A stretch of 36,879 nucleotides of DNA from an uncultured Lachnospiraceae bacterium (GTDB lineage: Bacteria > Bacillota > Clostridia > Lachnospirales > Lachnospiraceae). The stretch's first letter is position 1. Each line of letters starts with the position of its first letter. The DNA lies in the NCBI GenBank assembly GCA_947165275.1, contig CAMUZQ010000021.1:1-36879 (forward strand), given 5' to 3'. The position numbers and the translations under genes were made by a program. The notes under the pieces are model-generated. The model had not been told where the DNA came from and did not search any database. It saw only the letters and a list, made by a program, of their open reading frames with translations. This document shows, piece by piece, positions 1 through 8,376 of the stretch.

Positions 1-175
1 CTGCTTCATGATCCAGATCCTTCAGTCTCAGTCTTACTTTCTCTTCTATAACCGCAATCTGAGACTCCAGCAGCCGGTCCTTGTCTCTGACTTCATTATT
101 AGCTTTCTTGACCGCTTCGATGATCTTGTCAGCATCATAAGTGACCTCTTTGCCGTTTCTCTTGATTATGTTCAT
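1..175 (-). CDS. nrdD: Anaerobic ribonucleoside-triphosphate reductase, N-terminus only (cut by window edge)
   Basis: The first 58 codons are present; the rest lies left of the window. The reading begins MNIIKRNGKEVTYDADKII and continues with a Lys/Glu-rich helical stretch, which is the ATP-cone (allosteric nucleotide-binding) domain at the start of class III ribonucleotide reductases. The family makes dNTPs without oxygen using a C-terminal glycyl radical, which cannot be seen here. The ATG at 173-175 is preceded by AGGGGGAG at a good distance. ATP cones also occur in NrdR and class I/II reductases, but this opening (xxIIKRNG...V.YDADKI) fits NrdD best. A sigma-A promoter and a long leader lie upstream (see 370-398). 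Confidence 0.75.
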   Translation of the reverse strand, partial: MNIIKRNGKEVTYDADKIIEAVKKANNEVRDKDRLLESQIAVIEEKVRLRLKDLDHEA

Positions 176-280
176 ATTCTCCCCCTATTTCTAAACAGAC
201 TGCTTCGTTCACTTCCCGATCAATCCGTCTGATCTTGTGGTGTCGGTTTACATATTATTGCCCCTAATGTGCATATTAAA

Positions 281-302
281 GACCATACAATCTCGTATGG
301 CC
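281..302 (-). other. Inverted repeat in the nrdD leader
   Basis: CCATAC (283-288) and GTATGG (295-300) form a perfect 6-bp inverted repeat with a 6-nt spacer, extendable by two pairs including a G-U. It lies inside the predicted nrdD 5' leader, so it could be an RNA hairpin or an operator. Function unknown. Confidence 0.3.
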
Positions 303-369
303 TTAACGGAACGGTGCTTAACCGCCATATTTAGTAAGTCCAAACTTAGTTACCACAACATGTAGGTAT

Positions 370-398
370 ATATTACCCCTCATTTGCTATCTTGTAAA
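370..398 (-). promoter_or_regulatory. Promoter for nrdD
   Basis: On the minus strand TTTACA (393-398) and TAATAT (370-375) are separated by exactly 17 nt. Transcription would begin near 363, giving a leader of about 190 nt before nrdD. The site sits between the larC stop and nrdD, so nrdD is probably not dependent on larBC transcription. No clear NrdR box was found. Confidence 0.45.
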
Positions 399-450
399 GG
401 GCTAAAAATGTATACATTGGGATCGCTTTTCCGACATGCTCCGCAACGCT

Positions 451-1731
451 CTATTTCCCTGCATTTTCCCGGATTTCCCATATCGTGGTCCCCTTTTCTG
501 CTGCCACCCCGGCCAGCTCCTCATACTCATATTTCTCCCGGCTTGTCCCATACCCCTCCGAATGCTTCAGATGAAGTGTGCCGTACTCCGTTTCCCTTGC
601 CTCCTGTCTCCTTTCCAATATATATCTGTCATACTCCGTTTCCCTTATCCCTATGGTGGTGGTGTGCTTAAAAACGGCCCGGACAATATCATACCTGTCC
701 TCAGGCCGGCACAGCACTGTGAGGATTATCCCCGGTCTGGATTTTTTCATTCCTGCCGGAACAGTATATACCTCTATTGCTCCCGCCTCGTACAGACGCT
801 CCATGGCAAAGCCGATCTCCTCGCCTGTCATATCATCTATATTGCAGGAGAGGCCTGCGATCCTGTCCCTTCCGTCTTTGCCGGACACCTCTGAGACCGT
901 CTCCCCAAGCATTATGCGAAGACAATTGGCTCTCGGATAATCCCTGCTGCCCATCCCGTATCCTGTTTTGCTTACCGTCATCAGGGGTAAGGGACCAAAT
1001 TCATCCGTAAAATATTTCAGAAGGGCGGCCCCTGTCGGTGTGCACAGCTCTCCCTTTATTTCCGTGCCGTATATGGGTATATTCTGCAGAATATAAGCCG
1101 TTGCCGGAGCCGGCACGGGCATTATCCCATGTGCACATCTCACCTGGCCGCTGCCGACATGCACAGGCGAAGCCACGACCCTGTCCGGTGAAATATGATC
1201 CATGAGCAGGCATACCGCCGTCACATCCATTACCGCGTCTTTCATTCCGACCTCATGGAAATGCACCATGGAAACCTCTGTTCCGTGAGCATGACTCTCA
1301 GCCTCAGCTATTATGCCGTAAACAGACATCACATTTTTTTTCACCCTTTCAGCGATGTCAAGAGATCCTACCAGCTCCTCTATGCCGCTCATATCCATGT
1401 GCTGATGACTATGGTGATGCCCGTGTCCGGATCCATCGGGATCATTTACATGTCCGTGTCCGTCATGAGAATGATGCGCATGCTCCTGGGACTCCGCTTC
1501 TTTAACGTCATATGAATGCTCTTCGACGCCATTCACGGAAACCTTCATATGCGTACCGGATATTCCGCATTTCGACACGCCGGTCCTTGAAACGGTAACC
1601 CCGGCAAGCCCCATATTCCGAAGCCTGTCCAGGATCTCCTCCTGCGCCTTCTCCGGCAGTAATTCCAAAAGAGCAGCTGTCATCATATCTCCGGCTGCCC
1701 CCATGCTGCAATCAATATACAAAGTTTTCAT
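451..1731 (-). CDS. larC: LarC, nickel-pincer cofactor metallochaperone (nickel insertion)
   Basis: The 426-aa protein opens with [17 protein letters not shown], the signature of the LarC (DUF111) family, which inserts nickel into the pyridinium-thiocarboxylate cofactor of lactate racemase and related LarA enzymes. Residues about 84-112 are a histidine-rich linker ([11 protein letters not shown] and HGHHHSHQH), a plausible nickel store. In Lactobacillus plantarum LarC is produced by a programmed frameshift between larC1 and larC2; here both halves are in one uninterrupted frame. The ATG overlaps the larB stop in an ATGA junction, so the two are translationally coupled. No larA or larE is visible in the window, so the client enzyme is elsewhere. 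Confidence 0.9.
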   Translation of the reverse strand: MKTLYIDCSMGAAGDMMTAALLELLPEKAQEEILDRLRNMGLAGVTVSRTGVSKCGISGTHMKVSVNGVEEHSYDVKEAESQEHAHHSHDGHGHVNDPDGSGHGHHHSHQHMDMSGIEELVGSLDIAERVKKNVMSVYGIIAEAESHAHGTEVSMVHFHEVGMKDAVMDVTAVCLLMDHISPDRVVASPVHVGSGQVRCAHGIMPVPAPATAYILQNIPIYGTEIKGELCTPTGAALLKYFTDEFGPLPLMTVSKTGYGMGSRDYPRANCLRIMLGETVSEVSGKDGRDRIAGLSCNIDDMTGEEIGFAMERLYEAGAIEVYTVPAGMKKSRPGIILTVLCRPEDRYDIVRAVFKHTTTIGIRETEYDRYILERRQEARETEYGTLHLKHSEGYGTSREKYEYEELAGVAAEKGTTIWEIRENAGK

Positions 1732-2534
1732 TTTTTCTCCTTATCCGAAAGAACCCTCTTTGCCTTACCCATATGATTTATCATGCTTGCCTGATATGCC
1801 GCCCCGTATCCGTTGTCTATATTAACAACAGTCACTCCGCTCGCGCAGGAATTAAGCATGGAAAGCAGAGCGGATATGCCTCCGAAGCTGGCGCCGTATC
1901 CTACACTCGTCGGGACCGCGATGACAGGGACAGATACAAGCCCTCCTACCACGCTGGCCAGCGCACCCTCCATACCGGCTATGACGATTATCACATTGGC
2001 CTCACGGATCTCATCATAATGAGCAAATAATCTATGGATCCCCGCAACTCCCATATCATAAAGCCTCACGACCCTGTTGCCGAGGAACTCCGCCGTCTGT
2101 GCCGCCTCCTCGGCGACCGGCATATCACTCGTTCCCCCGGTTATCACAGCTATGCTTCCCGATCCGTCAGGCTCCTTCTTGCCGCCCACTATCCCGATGC
2201 GGGCTGTGCTTTCATATATAAATGTCCTTTTCCGGTCTTTTATGTATTCCCCGATACGCCCTGCCTTTTCCTCCGAAAGCCGGGTAATAAGCACATTTTC
2301 CTGTCCATGCTCTATAAGCGCTCCGGCTATGCCCTCTATCTGCCGGGCAGTCTTCCCTGCGCCGTAGATCACCTCTGTGCTTCCTCTGCGTCTGAGTCTG
2401 TCAAGATCCACCCTGGCATATCCCAGGTCCTCATAGCCTTTATTATCCTGCATACTGCGGATCAGCTCCGCCGCCTCATCTGCAGCCAGCGTGCCCTCCT
2501 TCACTTCAGCCAGTATACCTTCTATATCCTTCAC
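1728..2534 (-). CDS. larB: LarB, pyridinium-3,5-biscarboxylic acid mononucleotide synthase
   Basis: LarB carboxylates and hydrolyses nicotinic acid adenine dinucleotide in the first step of nickel-pincer cofactor synthesis. The C-terminal half is PurE-like, with [14 protein letters not shown] and the glycine-rich segments [13 protein letters not shown] and [11 protein letters not shown] longer frame runs to 2666, but its first 44 codons read as Arg-rich non-protein sequence. I place the start at the GTG at 2534 (reads M-K-D-I-E-G), which has AGGGGG 6 nt upstream. That gives 268 aa, about the usual LarB length. It is followed by larC with a 4-nt overlap. Confidence 0.88.
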   Translation of the reverse strand: MKDIEGILAEVKEGTLAADEAAELIRSMQDNKGYEDLGYARVDLDRLRRRGSTEVIYGAGKTARQIEGIAGALIEHGQENVLITRLSEEKAGRIGEYIKDRKRTFIYESTARIGIVGGKKEPDGSGSIAVITGGTSDMPVAEEAAQTAEFLGNRVVRLYDMGVAGIHRLFAHYDEIREANVIIVIAGMEGALASVVGGLVSVPVIAVPTSVGYGASFGGISALLSMLNSCASGVTVVNIDNGYGAAYQASMINHMGKAKRVLSDKEKK

Positions 2535-2614
2535 ACCATGCCCCCTGCTGCAGCCGTCCCGATCCCTATGGCCCTTTGCCGTCCTGCCCGACCGGCGGCT
2601 GCTTCGATACCTAC

Positions 2615-2623
2615 AGTATATCA
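2615..2623 (-). promoter_or_regulatory. Extended -10 promoter for larBC
   Basis: On the minus strand TGATATACT is an extended -10 element (TGn plus TATACT). No good -35 is present, which is common for this class. Transcription would begin near 2608, about 75 nt before the larB GTG. It is only ~35 bp from the CIRCE element, so HrcA bound there could affect it. Confidence 0.35.
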
Positions 2624-2655
2624 TAACTGCCCGGATTATGATGAAGATATAATGA

Positions 2656-2682
2656 TTAGCACTCACCTCTTGACAGTGCTAA
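2656..2682. promoter_or_regulatory. CIRCE operator (HrcA heat-shock repressor site)
   Basis: TTAGCACTC (2656-2664), a 9-nt spacer and CAGTGCTAA (2674-2682) match the CIRCE consensus TTAGCACTC-N9-GAGTGCTAA with one change, C for G at the first base of the right arm. The right arm overlaps the -35 of the clpB promoter, the expected position for HrcA repression. It lies between larB and clpB and could in principle affect both. Confidence 0.93.
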
Positions 2683-2698
2683 CAATTTGATGTAGGAT
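2670..2698 (+). promoter_or_regulatory. Sigma-A promoter of clpB
   Basis: TTGACA (2670-2675), a 17-nt spacer and TAGGAT (2693-2698). The start would be near 2705, leaving a ~110-nt leader that contains a hairpin, GACCCG paired with CGGGTC. The overlap with CIRCE supports HrcA control. Confidence 0.7.
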
Positions 2699-2815
2699 AC
2701 TTTCAGAACGATATGAAAATGTTGCCTGCCGACCCGCCCTGATCTGATTCATGACGGGTCGCTGTGTAACCCACACTGATGATAATGCACTCATAACATG
2801 AAGGGAGGACTCGGC

Positions 2816-5410
2816 ATGAATATAGATAAATTTACTCAAAACTCAATAAAAGCTGTCAACAACTGTCAGAAGATCGCTCTGGATTACGGAAATCAGGAGA
2901 TAGTTCCCGCTCATCTCGTATATTCGCTCCTTACTATCGATGAATCACTCATCAGGAAGCTTGTTGAGAAAATGTGGATAGACGCGGATGAATTTACCCG
3001 CAGCATTCTGGAGATCATAGAAAAACGGCCCAAAGTGCAGGGTGGCGACCCCTTCATGGGACAGGAGCTTAATAAGATACTGCTCTCCTCTTCCGATGAG
3101 GCAAAGGCAATGGGCGATTCCTATGTTTCTGTCGAGCATCTTTTCCTTTCCGTTATAAAGCACCCTGGAAAGGAATTAAAGACCGTACTTAAGGATTACG
3201 GCATCACACGCGAGCATTTCCTTCAGGTCTTATCGGAGGTTCGCGGCAATCAGACTGTAAACACCGATAATCCCGAGGATACCTATGATGTGCTGGAAAA
3301 ATACGGCACAAACCTCGTTGCCAGAGCCAGAGAGCAAAAGCTTGATCCCGTTATTGGAAGGGATTCCGAGATAAGGAATATGATCCTCATACTCTCCCGT
3401 AAGACAAAGAACAACCCCGTTCTTATCGGAGAGCCCGGCGTAGGAAAAACCGCAGCCGTAGAGGGACTGGCACAGAGGATAGTCGCCGGGGATGTCCCCG
3501 AAGCGCTTAAGGATAAAGAAATATTCTCACTTGATATGGGAGCTCTCGTTGCAGGCGCGAAATACCGGGGCGAATTCGAGGAAAGGCTTAAGGCCGTCCT
3601 CGAGGAAGTCAGAAAATCCGACGGCAGAGTCATTCTCTTTATCGACGAGCTTCATCTTATAGTGGGCGCAGGCAAAACCGACGGCGCGATGGATGCCGGA
3701 AATATGCTGAAGCCCATGCTGGCCCGCGGAGAGCTGCACTGCATAGGAGCTACCACCCTTGATGAATACAGAGAATACATCGAAAAGGATAAGGCGCTGG
3801 AGAGAAGGTTCCAGCCTGTGCTTGTAGACGAGCCCTCTGTAGAGGATACCATCTCAATACTCCGGGGACTTAAGGACCGCTATGAGGTTTATCACAGCGT
3901 AAAGATAGCCGACTCTGCCCTTGTTGCAGCCGCCGTGCTGTCACACAGATATATCTCAGACAGATTCCTGCCTGACAAGGCCATCGACCTTGTTGACGAG
4001 GCCTGCGCCTCGATAAAGACAGAAATGGATTCAATGCCCGCGGAGCTGGATGAAATGAGACGCAAGCTCACACAGATGCAGATCGAGGAGACTGCGCTGA
4101 AAAAAGAAAAGGACAGCGCATCCAGGCAGCGCCTTGAGGAATTACAGAAGGATATCTCGGAGCTCAATGAGAGATTCCAGAACGATAAGGCGAAATGGGA
4201 TACCGAAAAGCAGAGCGTCAGCAGACTCTCCGAGCTCAGGGAACAGATCGAATCCGTAAATAATGAAATACAGATAGCCCAGAGGCAGGGGGATCTGGAA
4301 AAGGCCGCAAAGCTTCAGTACGGTGATCTTCCCAAGCTTAAAAACGAGCTTGAAGCTGCAGAGGAAGCCCTGCACGGAAGAGATATCTCCATGGTTCATG
4401 AGGCAGTTACAGAGGATGAGATAGCCGCTATTGTCTCCCGCTGGACCGGGATACCTGTTTCAAAGCTGAATGAAGGCGAACGGGAAAAGGTTCTTCATCT
4501 GGGCGACACGCTTCATAAGAGAGTCATAGGGCAGAATGAAGCCGTAGAGAAGGTTGTGGACGCGATCGTAAGATCCAGGGCCGGCATCAAGGACCCTACA
4601 AAGCCCATCGGAAGCTTCCTGTTCCTTGGCCCCACCGGAGTGGGCAAGACTGAGCTTGCAAAGGCTCTTGCCGAGGCTCTGTTTGATGATGAAAACAATA
4701 TCGTGCGCATAGATATGTCCGAATATATGGAGAAATTCTCTGTCTCCAGACTCATCGGGGCGCCTCCCGGATATGTGGGATATGACGAAGGAGGCCAGCT
4801 TACGGAAGCGGTGCGCCGTCATCCTTATTCCGTCGTTCTTTTTGATGAAGTCGAAAAGGCCCACCCGGATGTATTCAACGTACTCCTTCAGGTACTTGAC
4901 GACGGCAGGATAACCGATTCACAGGGCCGGACCGTGGACTTTAAGAATACGATACTGATCATGACCTCAAATATAGGCTCCCAGTATCTGCTTGACGGCA
5001 TAGATGATTCCGGTCTTATAACAAAGGAGGCTCATGATGCAGTTGAAGCGGAGCTTCGCGCCCACTTCAGACCTGAATTCCTGAACAGACTCGATGAGAT
5101 AATAGAGTTCAGACCTCTGACTAAGGCAAATATAAGAGGCATAATCGACCTGCTGATAGCCGACACAAACAAGCGGCTCGCGGATAAACAGCTGTCCATA
5201 GCCCTGACAGACGAGGCAAAGAAATTCATCATAGACGGCGGCTATGATCCCGTATACGGTGCCCGTCCGCTAAAGCGGTACATGCAGAAGAACGTGGAAA
5301 CACTCGCTGCCAGAGCCATCCTTTCAGACGGCGCCGGCGAAGGTGATGTGATATATATCGACTGTGACCGGAGCGCGGGCGACGGAAGGCTTACTGCAAG
5401 GATCAACTGA
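2816..5410 (+). CDS. clpB: ClpB disaggregase (Hsp100 AAA+ chaperone)
   Basis: ClpB threads aggregated proteins through its hexameric pore, working with DnaK in the cytoplasm. The protein is 864 aa, typical for the family. It has a Clp N-terminal double repeat (about 1-150), AAA+ domain 1 with Walker A GEPGVGKT near residue 205 and Walker B ILFIDELH, a long charged coiled-coil middle domain (about 400-525, the ClpB hallmark that separates it from ClpA/ClpC), and AAA+ domain 2 with GPTGVGKT near 605. The ATG at 2816 has GGGAGG 7 nt upstream; an in-frame ATG at 2798 has no ribosome site and would add MKGGLG. The CIRCE operator upstream indicates heat-shock control. Confidence 0.97.
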   Translation: MNIDKFTQNSIKAVNNCQKIALDYGNQEIVPAHLVYSLLTIDESLIRKLVEKMWIDADEFTRSILEIIEKRPKVQGGDPFMGQELNKILLSSSDEAKAMGDSYVSVEHLFLSVIKHPGKELKTVLKDYGITREHFLQVLSEVRGNQTVNTDNPEDTYDVLEKYGTNLVARAREQKLDPVIGRDSEIRNMILILSRKTKNNPVLIGEPGVGKTAAVEGLAQRIVAGDVPEALKDKEIFSLDMGALVAGAKYRGEFEERLKAVLEEVRKSDGRVILFIDELHLIVGAGKTDGAMDAGNMLKPMLARGELHCIGATTLDEYREYIEKDKALERRFQPVLVDEPSVEDTISILRGLKDRYEVYHSVKIADSALVAAAVLSHRYISDRFLPDKAIDLVDEACASIKTEMDSMPAELDEMRRKLTQMQIEETALKKEKDSASRQRLEELQKDISELNERFQNDKAKWDTEKQSVSRLSELREQIESVNNEIQIAQRQGDLEKAAKLQYGDLPKLKNELEAAEEALHGRDISMVHEAVTEDEIAAIVSRWTGIPVSKLNEGEREKVLHLGDTLHKRVIGQNEAVEKVVDAIVRSRAGIKDPTKPIGSFLFLGPTGVGKTELAKALAEALFDDENNIVRIDMSEYMEKFSVSRLIGAPPGYVGYDEGGQLTEAVRRHPYSVVLFDEVEKAHPDVFNVLLQVLDDGRITDSQGRTVDFKNTILIMTSNIGSQYLLDGIDDSGLITKEAHDAVEAELRAHFRPEFLNRLDEIIEFRPLTKANIRGIIDLLIADTNKRLADKQLSIALTDEAKKFIIDGGYDPVYGARPLKRYMQKNVETLAARAILSDGAGEGDVIYIDCDRSAGDGRLTARIN

Positions 5411-5417
5411 ATTCACC

Positions 5418-5446
5418 TTGTTTTTGTTCATAAATAATCTTAAAAT
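5418..5446 (+). promoter_or_regulatory. Promoter for the first rhamnulokinase gene
   Basis: TTGTTT (5418-5423), a 17-nt spacer and TAAAAT (5441-5446), starting 8 nt after the clpB stop. The start would be near 5453, so the strong hairpin at 5474-5519 would lie in the leader. Confidence 0.4.
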
Positions 5447-5473
5447 GAATATCAGCAAAACCCAAACTGTGAA

Positions 5474-5519
5474 GCATGCGATCGGGCAGGGGGACAGGCT
5501 CCCCCTTCCGGTCGTATGC
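5474..5519 (+). other. Strong 20-bp stem-loop in the rhaB leader
   Basis: The arms 5474-5494 and 5500-5519 pair over 20 bp, with one bulged C (5487), three G-U pairs and a 5-nt loop (5495-5499). The distal part is five G-C pairs in a row. No T-run follows, so it is not a standard terminator. It ends ~30 nt before the AGGAGG of rhaB (5551-5556). It may stabilise or process the transcript or take part in attenuation. Function unknown. Confidence 0.6.
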
Positions 5520-5566
5520 TGCCGTTGTATCCGGCAAAAAACTATTTTTGAGGAGGTATGCACAAT

Positions 5567-6967
5567 ATGGAGCAGTATTATCTTGCCGTGGATATAGGCG
5601 CCAGCAGCGGCCGCCATATCCTGGGGTACCTAAAAGACGGTAAACTGACCCTGGAAGAGGTTTACAGATTCTGGAACGGCATGGATGAGAAGGACGGCAC
5701 TCTGAGCTGGGATACGGACCGGCTTTTTAAGGAGATCCTCACCGGCATGAAAAAATGCAGGGAGATCGGCAAGATCCCGGTGAGTGTCGGAGTCGATACC
5801 TGGGGAGTGGATTTTGTCCTTTTAGACAAGGATGATAATAAGCTCGGCCAGGCAGTGGGGTACCGTGATCACAGGACAGACGGAATGGATCAGGCGGTTT
5901 CGGAGATCCTTCCCGAAAAAGAGCTCTACGGACGCACCGGCATCCAAAAAGCCATTTATAACACGATATATCAGCTCATGGCATTAAAAAAGCAGCATCC
6001 CGGGGAATTGGACAAGGCTGAAGCGATGCTCATGATGCCGGACTATTTCCATTTCCTGCTGTCCGGCAAAAAGGTTCAGGAATATTCAGAGGCAACCACG
6101 AGCCAGCTTGTGAATCCCAATACGAGGGACTGGGATTATGAGCTTGTTGAAAAGCTCGGATTTCCCACAAAGATCCTTCAAAGGATCTCCATGCCCGGAA
6201 CCAATATCGGCTGCCTGACGGAAGCCGTACAAAAGGAGGTCGGCTTTAACTGTGATGTCGTTCTGCCTCCCACACATGACACTGCCAGCGCAGTAATGGC
6301 GATCCCCACTACCGAAAAAAACGTCTGCTATATAAGCTCGGGAACCTGGTCGCTCATGGGCGTGGAAAAGGATGAACCAAACTGCTCGGAATCGAGCCGG
6401 CTGAAAAACTTCACCAACGAGGGCGGTTATGACGGGAAGATCACCTATCTTACAAATATAATGGGATTATGGATGATACAGTCTGTACGGAATAAGCTTG
6501 CTCCCGATAAGGGCTACGGCGAGATCTGTGATGAAGCCTCCAGAGAAACCATAGCCTCCATTGTCGACTGTCAGGATAATGCCTTCCTCGCGCCTGACGA
6601 CATGGTAAAGGCCATACAGGATAAATGCCGTGAGACCTCACAGGAGGTTCCCGCGACCCTGCCCCAGCTCGCGGCCGTGGTATATAACAGTCTGGCAAAA
6701 TGCTACGCGGATAAGCTTAAGGAGATAGAGGAGCTGACGGGTAAGAAATACGACAGGATTCATATCATAGGCGGCGGCTCAAACGCCGTATGGCTCAATG
6801 AACTAAGCGCCCGGTACGCTGGCGTTCCCGTATATGCCGGTCCCGGAGAAGCCACCGCTCTCGGGAATATCCTCAGTCAGATGATAGGCGGTAAGCTTTT
6901 TGAAAGCCTTGACGAGGCCCGTTCATGTGTGGGCAGATCCTTTGAGATAAAAATCTATAATAACTGA
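5567..6967 (+). CDS. rhaB: Rhamnulokinase (FGGY family), copy 1
   Basis: It phosphorylates L-rhamnulose to L-rhamnulose-1-phosphate with ATP in the cytoplasm. The 466-aa protein has the FGGY/ASKHA fold signatures: AVDIGASSGRHI at the N-terminus (phosphate 1), VGVDTWGVDFVLL, the YRDHRTDG substrate region, YISSGTWSLMG, and HIIGGGSNAVWLN near the C-terminus. It is clearly paralogous to the kinase at 30226-31647. The ATG at 5567 is 10 nt after AGGAGG; an in-frame ATG at 5558 is too close to that site. The gene stands alone on the plus strand, with its own promoter and a shared terminator, converging on the sugar ABC operon. Fuculokinase activity is possible. Confidence 0.9.
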   Translation: MEQYYLAVDIGASSGRHILGYLKDGKLTLEEVYRFWNGMDEKDGTLSWDTDRLFKEILTGMKKCREIGKIPVSVGVDTWGVDFVLLDKDDNKLGQAVGYRDHRTDGMDQAVSEILPEKELYGRTGIQKAIYNTIYQLMALKKQHPGELDKAEAMLMMPDYFHFLLSGKKVQEYSEATTSQLVNPNTRDWDYELVEKLGFPTKILQRISMPGTNIGCLTEAVQKEVGFNCDVVLPPTHDTASAVMAIPTTEKNVCYISSGTWSLMGVEKDEPNCSESSRLKNFTNEGGYDGKITYLTNIMGLWMIQSVRNKLAPDKGYGEICDEASRETIASIVDCQDNAFLAPDDMVKAIQDKCRETSQEVPATLPQLAAVVYNSLAKCYADKLKEIEELTGKKYDRIHIIGGGSNAVWLNELSARYAGVPVYAGPGEATALGNILSQMIGGKLFESLDEARSCVGRSFEIKIYNN

Positions 6968-7024
6968 TCCTTTACCGTTTTATTGTCATAAAAAATAAGC
7001 TCAGACCTGATACATAGTAAAAAC

Positions 7025-7052
7025 AGAGCCTCCCGGAAAGCCGGGAGGCTCT
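7025..7052. terminator. Bidirectional terminator between rhaB copy 1 and the ABC operon
   Basis: A perfect 12-bp stem (7025-7036 with 7041-7052), loop AAAG, very G-C rich. On the minus strand it is followed by GTTTTTA, a good U-tract. On the plus strand the tract is short (CTTTAT). It serves two convergent genes. Confidence 0.85.
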
Positions 7053-7085
7053 TTATCAGCTGTTATTCAAGTACCGGGATACTTA

Positions 7086-8261
7086 TCAATATACTGACTT
7101 CCACTCGTCGATGTTTGAAGGATCAAACTTGAAGGGAGGTCCAAGGATGATCTGTGTAGAACCGTCGATCTCCTCTATTGTGTAATCGCCAAGGTCGCCT
7201 GCTGTGAACTTATCGCCTGCTGCGCCTGTGATCGTACCGTCAACAAGAGCTATAGATGTGTATCCTGCAAGTCTTCCAAGGTCGATAGGATTCCAGAGAT
7301 ACATATAAGGGCATGAATGTGCATCGTCATCACCGATGTACTCAGCCATCTCTGAAGGAAGTCCGAGACCTGTAAGCTTAACAGTTGACTTCTGATCCTG
7401 AAGAACCTTAGCTGCTGCTGCGATACCAACTGTTGTAGGAGCGCAGATAACCTTAAGATCCGGATAGTTCTGAAGAAGCGCCTGAGTCTGGTCTGTAGAC
7501 TTCTGAGGCTCATCATCACCATAAGCAACCTCTACAAGGTTAAGCTTTGCATACTTGCTGTCGCTCTCCATGAGCTTCTTCATAGCGTCGATCCATGCGT
7601 TCTGGTTTGTAGCCTGTGATGTAGCTGAAAGGATAGCCCAATCACCTTCGCCGCCTGTAAGATCATAAACAGCTTCCATAAGTGTCTCACCGATCTGCTG
7701 TACACCTGCCTGGTTGCAGTATACTGTACGTGTGTCAGGCGCTACGTCAGAGTCAAGTGTGAGGATCTTGATGCCTGCATCCTTAGCTTCTGTAAGAACA
7801 GCTGTAAGAGCGTTTGCATCGTTTCCGTCTACTGCTATAGAGCTTACGCCCTGAGAGATAAGAGACTGGATAACTGAAATCTGTGCATCAGGTGTAGCTG
7901 CCTCAGGGTTCTGTATTACAACTGTACCTCCCTGAGCCTCAACTGCCTCCTGGAAGCCTGAAGCCATACGCTCCATGAAGGGGTTTCCTGCTGACTTTGT
8001 AACAAGTGCATAAGTAGAACCGCTTGCATCAGCCGCGGGAGCTGCTGAATCTGCTGCTGCAGTGTCCACTGCTGCTTCTGTTGCTGCTTCCTCTGCGGGA
8101 GCTGCCTCTTCTGCGGGTGCTGCTTCTTCTGCAGGAGCAGCTTCCTCTGCTGCTGCATCTGCCGCAGGTGCTGCCGTGTCTGCTGCGCTTGATCCGCATC
8201 CGGCAAGAACAGATGCTACCATAGCTGATGCGAGCAGTACACTGAGTACTTTCTTTTTCAT
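7086..8261 (-). CDS. Sugar ABC transporter substrate-binding lipoprotein (rhamnose/LsrB type)
   Basis: A 391-aa extracytoplasmic binding protein of the periplasmic-binding-protein-like I class (Peripla_BP_4), which captures the sugar and delivers it to the permeases encoded upstream. A signal peptide ends in a lipobox, SVLAGC, with the lipidated Cys at 22. Residues 23-86 are an Ala/Glu/Pro-rich tether with the hexapeptide EEAAPA repeated four times. The binding domain begins near GSTYALVTKSAGNPF. AAGGAGG lies upstream of the ATG. It is the last gene of a four-gene importer operon but has its own promoter (8305-8333). The surrounding rhamnose genes make L-rhamnose the likely ligand; AI-2-like or other pentose/deoxyhexose ligands cannot be ruled out from sequence. 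Confidence 0.85.
   Translation of the reverse strand: MKKKVLSVLLASAMVASVLAGCGSSAADTAAPAADAAAEEAAPAEEAAPAEEAAPAEEAATEAAVDTAAADSAAPAADASGSTYALVTKSAGNPFMERMASGFQEAVEAQGGTVVIQNPEAATPDAQISVIQSLISQGVSSIAVDGNDANALTAVLTEAKDAGIKILTLDSDVAPDTRTVYCNQAGVQQIGETLMEAVYDLTGGEGDWAILSATSQATNQNAWIDAMKKLMESDSKYAKLNLVEVAYGDDEPQKSTDQTQALLQNYPDLKVICAPTTVGIAAAAKVLQDQKSTVKLTGLGLPSEMAEYIGDDDAHSCPYMYLWNPIDLGRLAGYTSIALVDGTITGAAGDKFTAGDLGDYTIEEIDGSTQIILGPPFKFDPSNIDEWKSVY
8064..8147 (-). repeat. In-frame EEAAPA hexapeptide repeat in the binding-protein tether
   Basis: Residues about 39-66 of the lipoprotein consist of tandem EEAAPA units, seen in the DNA as 18-bp imperfect tandem repeats. It lengthens the flexible tether between the lipid anchor and the binding domain. 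Such tracts vary in length by slippage. Confidence 0.75.
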
Positions 8262-8304
8262 AAATCTTTCCTCCTTATAAATTAGTGCACTTTAATGTGC
8301 GATT

Positions 8305-8333
8305 ATTATATGACTGTATATTATCAGATACAA
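8305..8333 (-). promoter_or_regulatory. Internal promoter for the binding-protein gene
   Basis: On the minus strand TTGTAT (8328-8333), a 17-nt spacer and a consensus TATAAT (8305-8310). It lies in the 115-nt gap between the second permease and the binding protein, and would let the binding protein be made in excess of the membrane subunits. An AT-rich inverted repeat (8349-8367) is just upstream and a small GCAC/GTGC hairpin lies in the leader. Confidence 0.6.
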
Positions 8334-8348
8334 AAATCCTAAACTATC

Positions 8349-8367
8349 GTAAATTTTTATTATTTAC
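8349..8367. promoter_or_regulatory. AT-rich inverted repeat upstream of the binding-protein promoter
   Basis: GTAAAT (8349-8354) and ATTTAC (8362-8367) form a 6-bp inverted repeat with a 7-nt AT spacer, about 16 bp upstream of the -35. The arrangement TATTATTTAC recurs in the palindrome before fucO (36245-36272). It is a candidate operator for an unassigned regulator. Confidence 0.3.
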
Positions 8368-8376
8368 AGTAAAATT

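Noticed and set aside
340-375. NrdR box upstream of nrdD
   Set aside because: The sequence near ACATGT looked palindromic at first, but it does not match the NrdR consensus and lacks the usual second box.
384-940. Plus-strand frames of 95-152 aa opposite larC
   Set aside because: They are antisense to a well-conserved family protein, overlap each other in several frames and have Pro/Cys/Ser-rich, non-protein-like composition.
2535-2666. N-terminal extension of larB to 2666
   Set aside because: The added residues are Arg-rich and unlike LarB; the promoter lies inside this stretch and the GTG at 2534 has a good ribosome site.
2034-2690. Plus-strand frame of 218 aa opposite larB
   Set aside because: Antisense to larB and running through the CIRCE element and promoters; no domain or ribosome site.
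5474-5519. Intrinsic terminator of clpB
   Set aside because: The stem is strong but no U-tract follows and a promoter lies between clpB and it.
5411-5557. Cobalamin riboswitch for the propanediol pathway
   Set aside because: No B12-box-like conserved core was found here or before the BMC operon, in line with the B12-independent dehydratase.
8024-8224. Leu-rich plus-strand membrane peptide
   Set aside because: Antisense to the Ala/Glu tether; the leucines come from complementing the repeat DNA.
7916-8280. Gln/Leu- or Ala/Ser-rich frames around the binding-protein tether
   Set aside because: These are frame-shifted readings of the EEAAPA repeat DNA, which is open in several frames.
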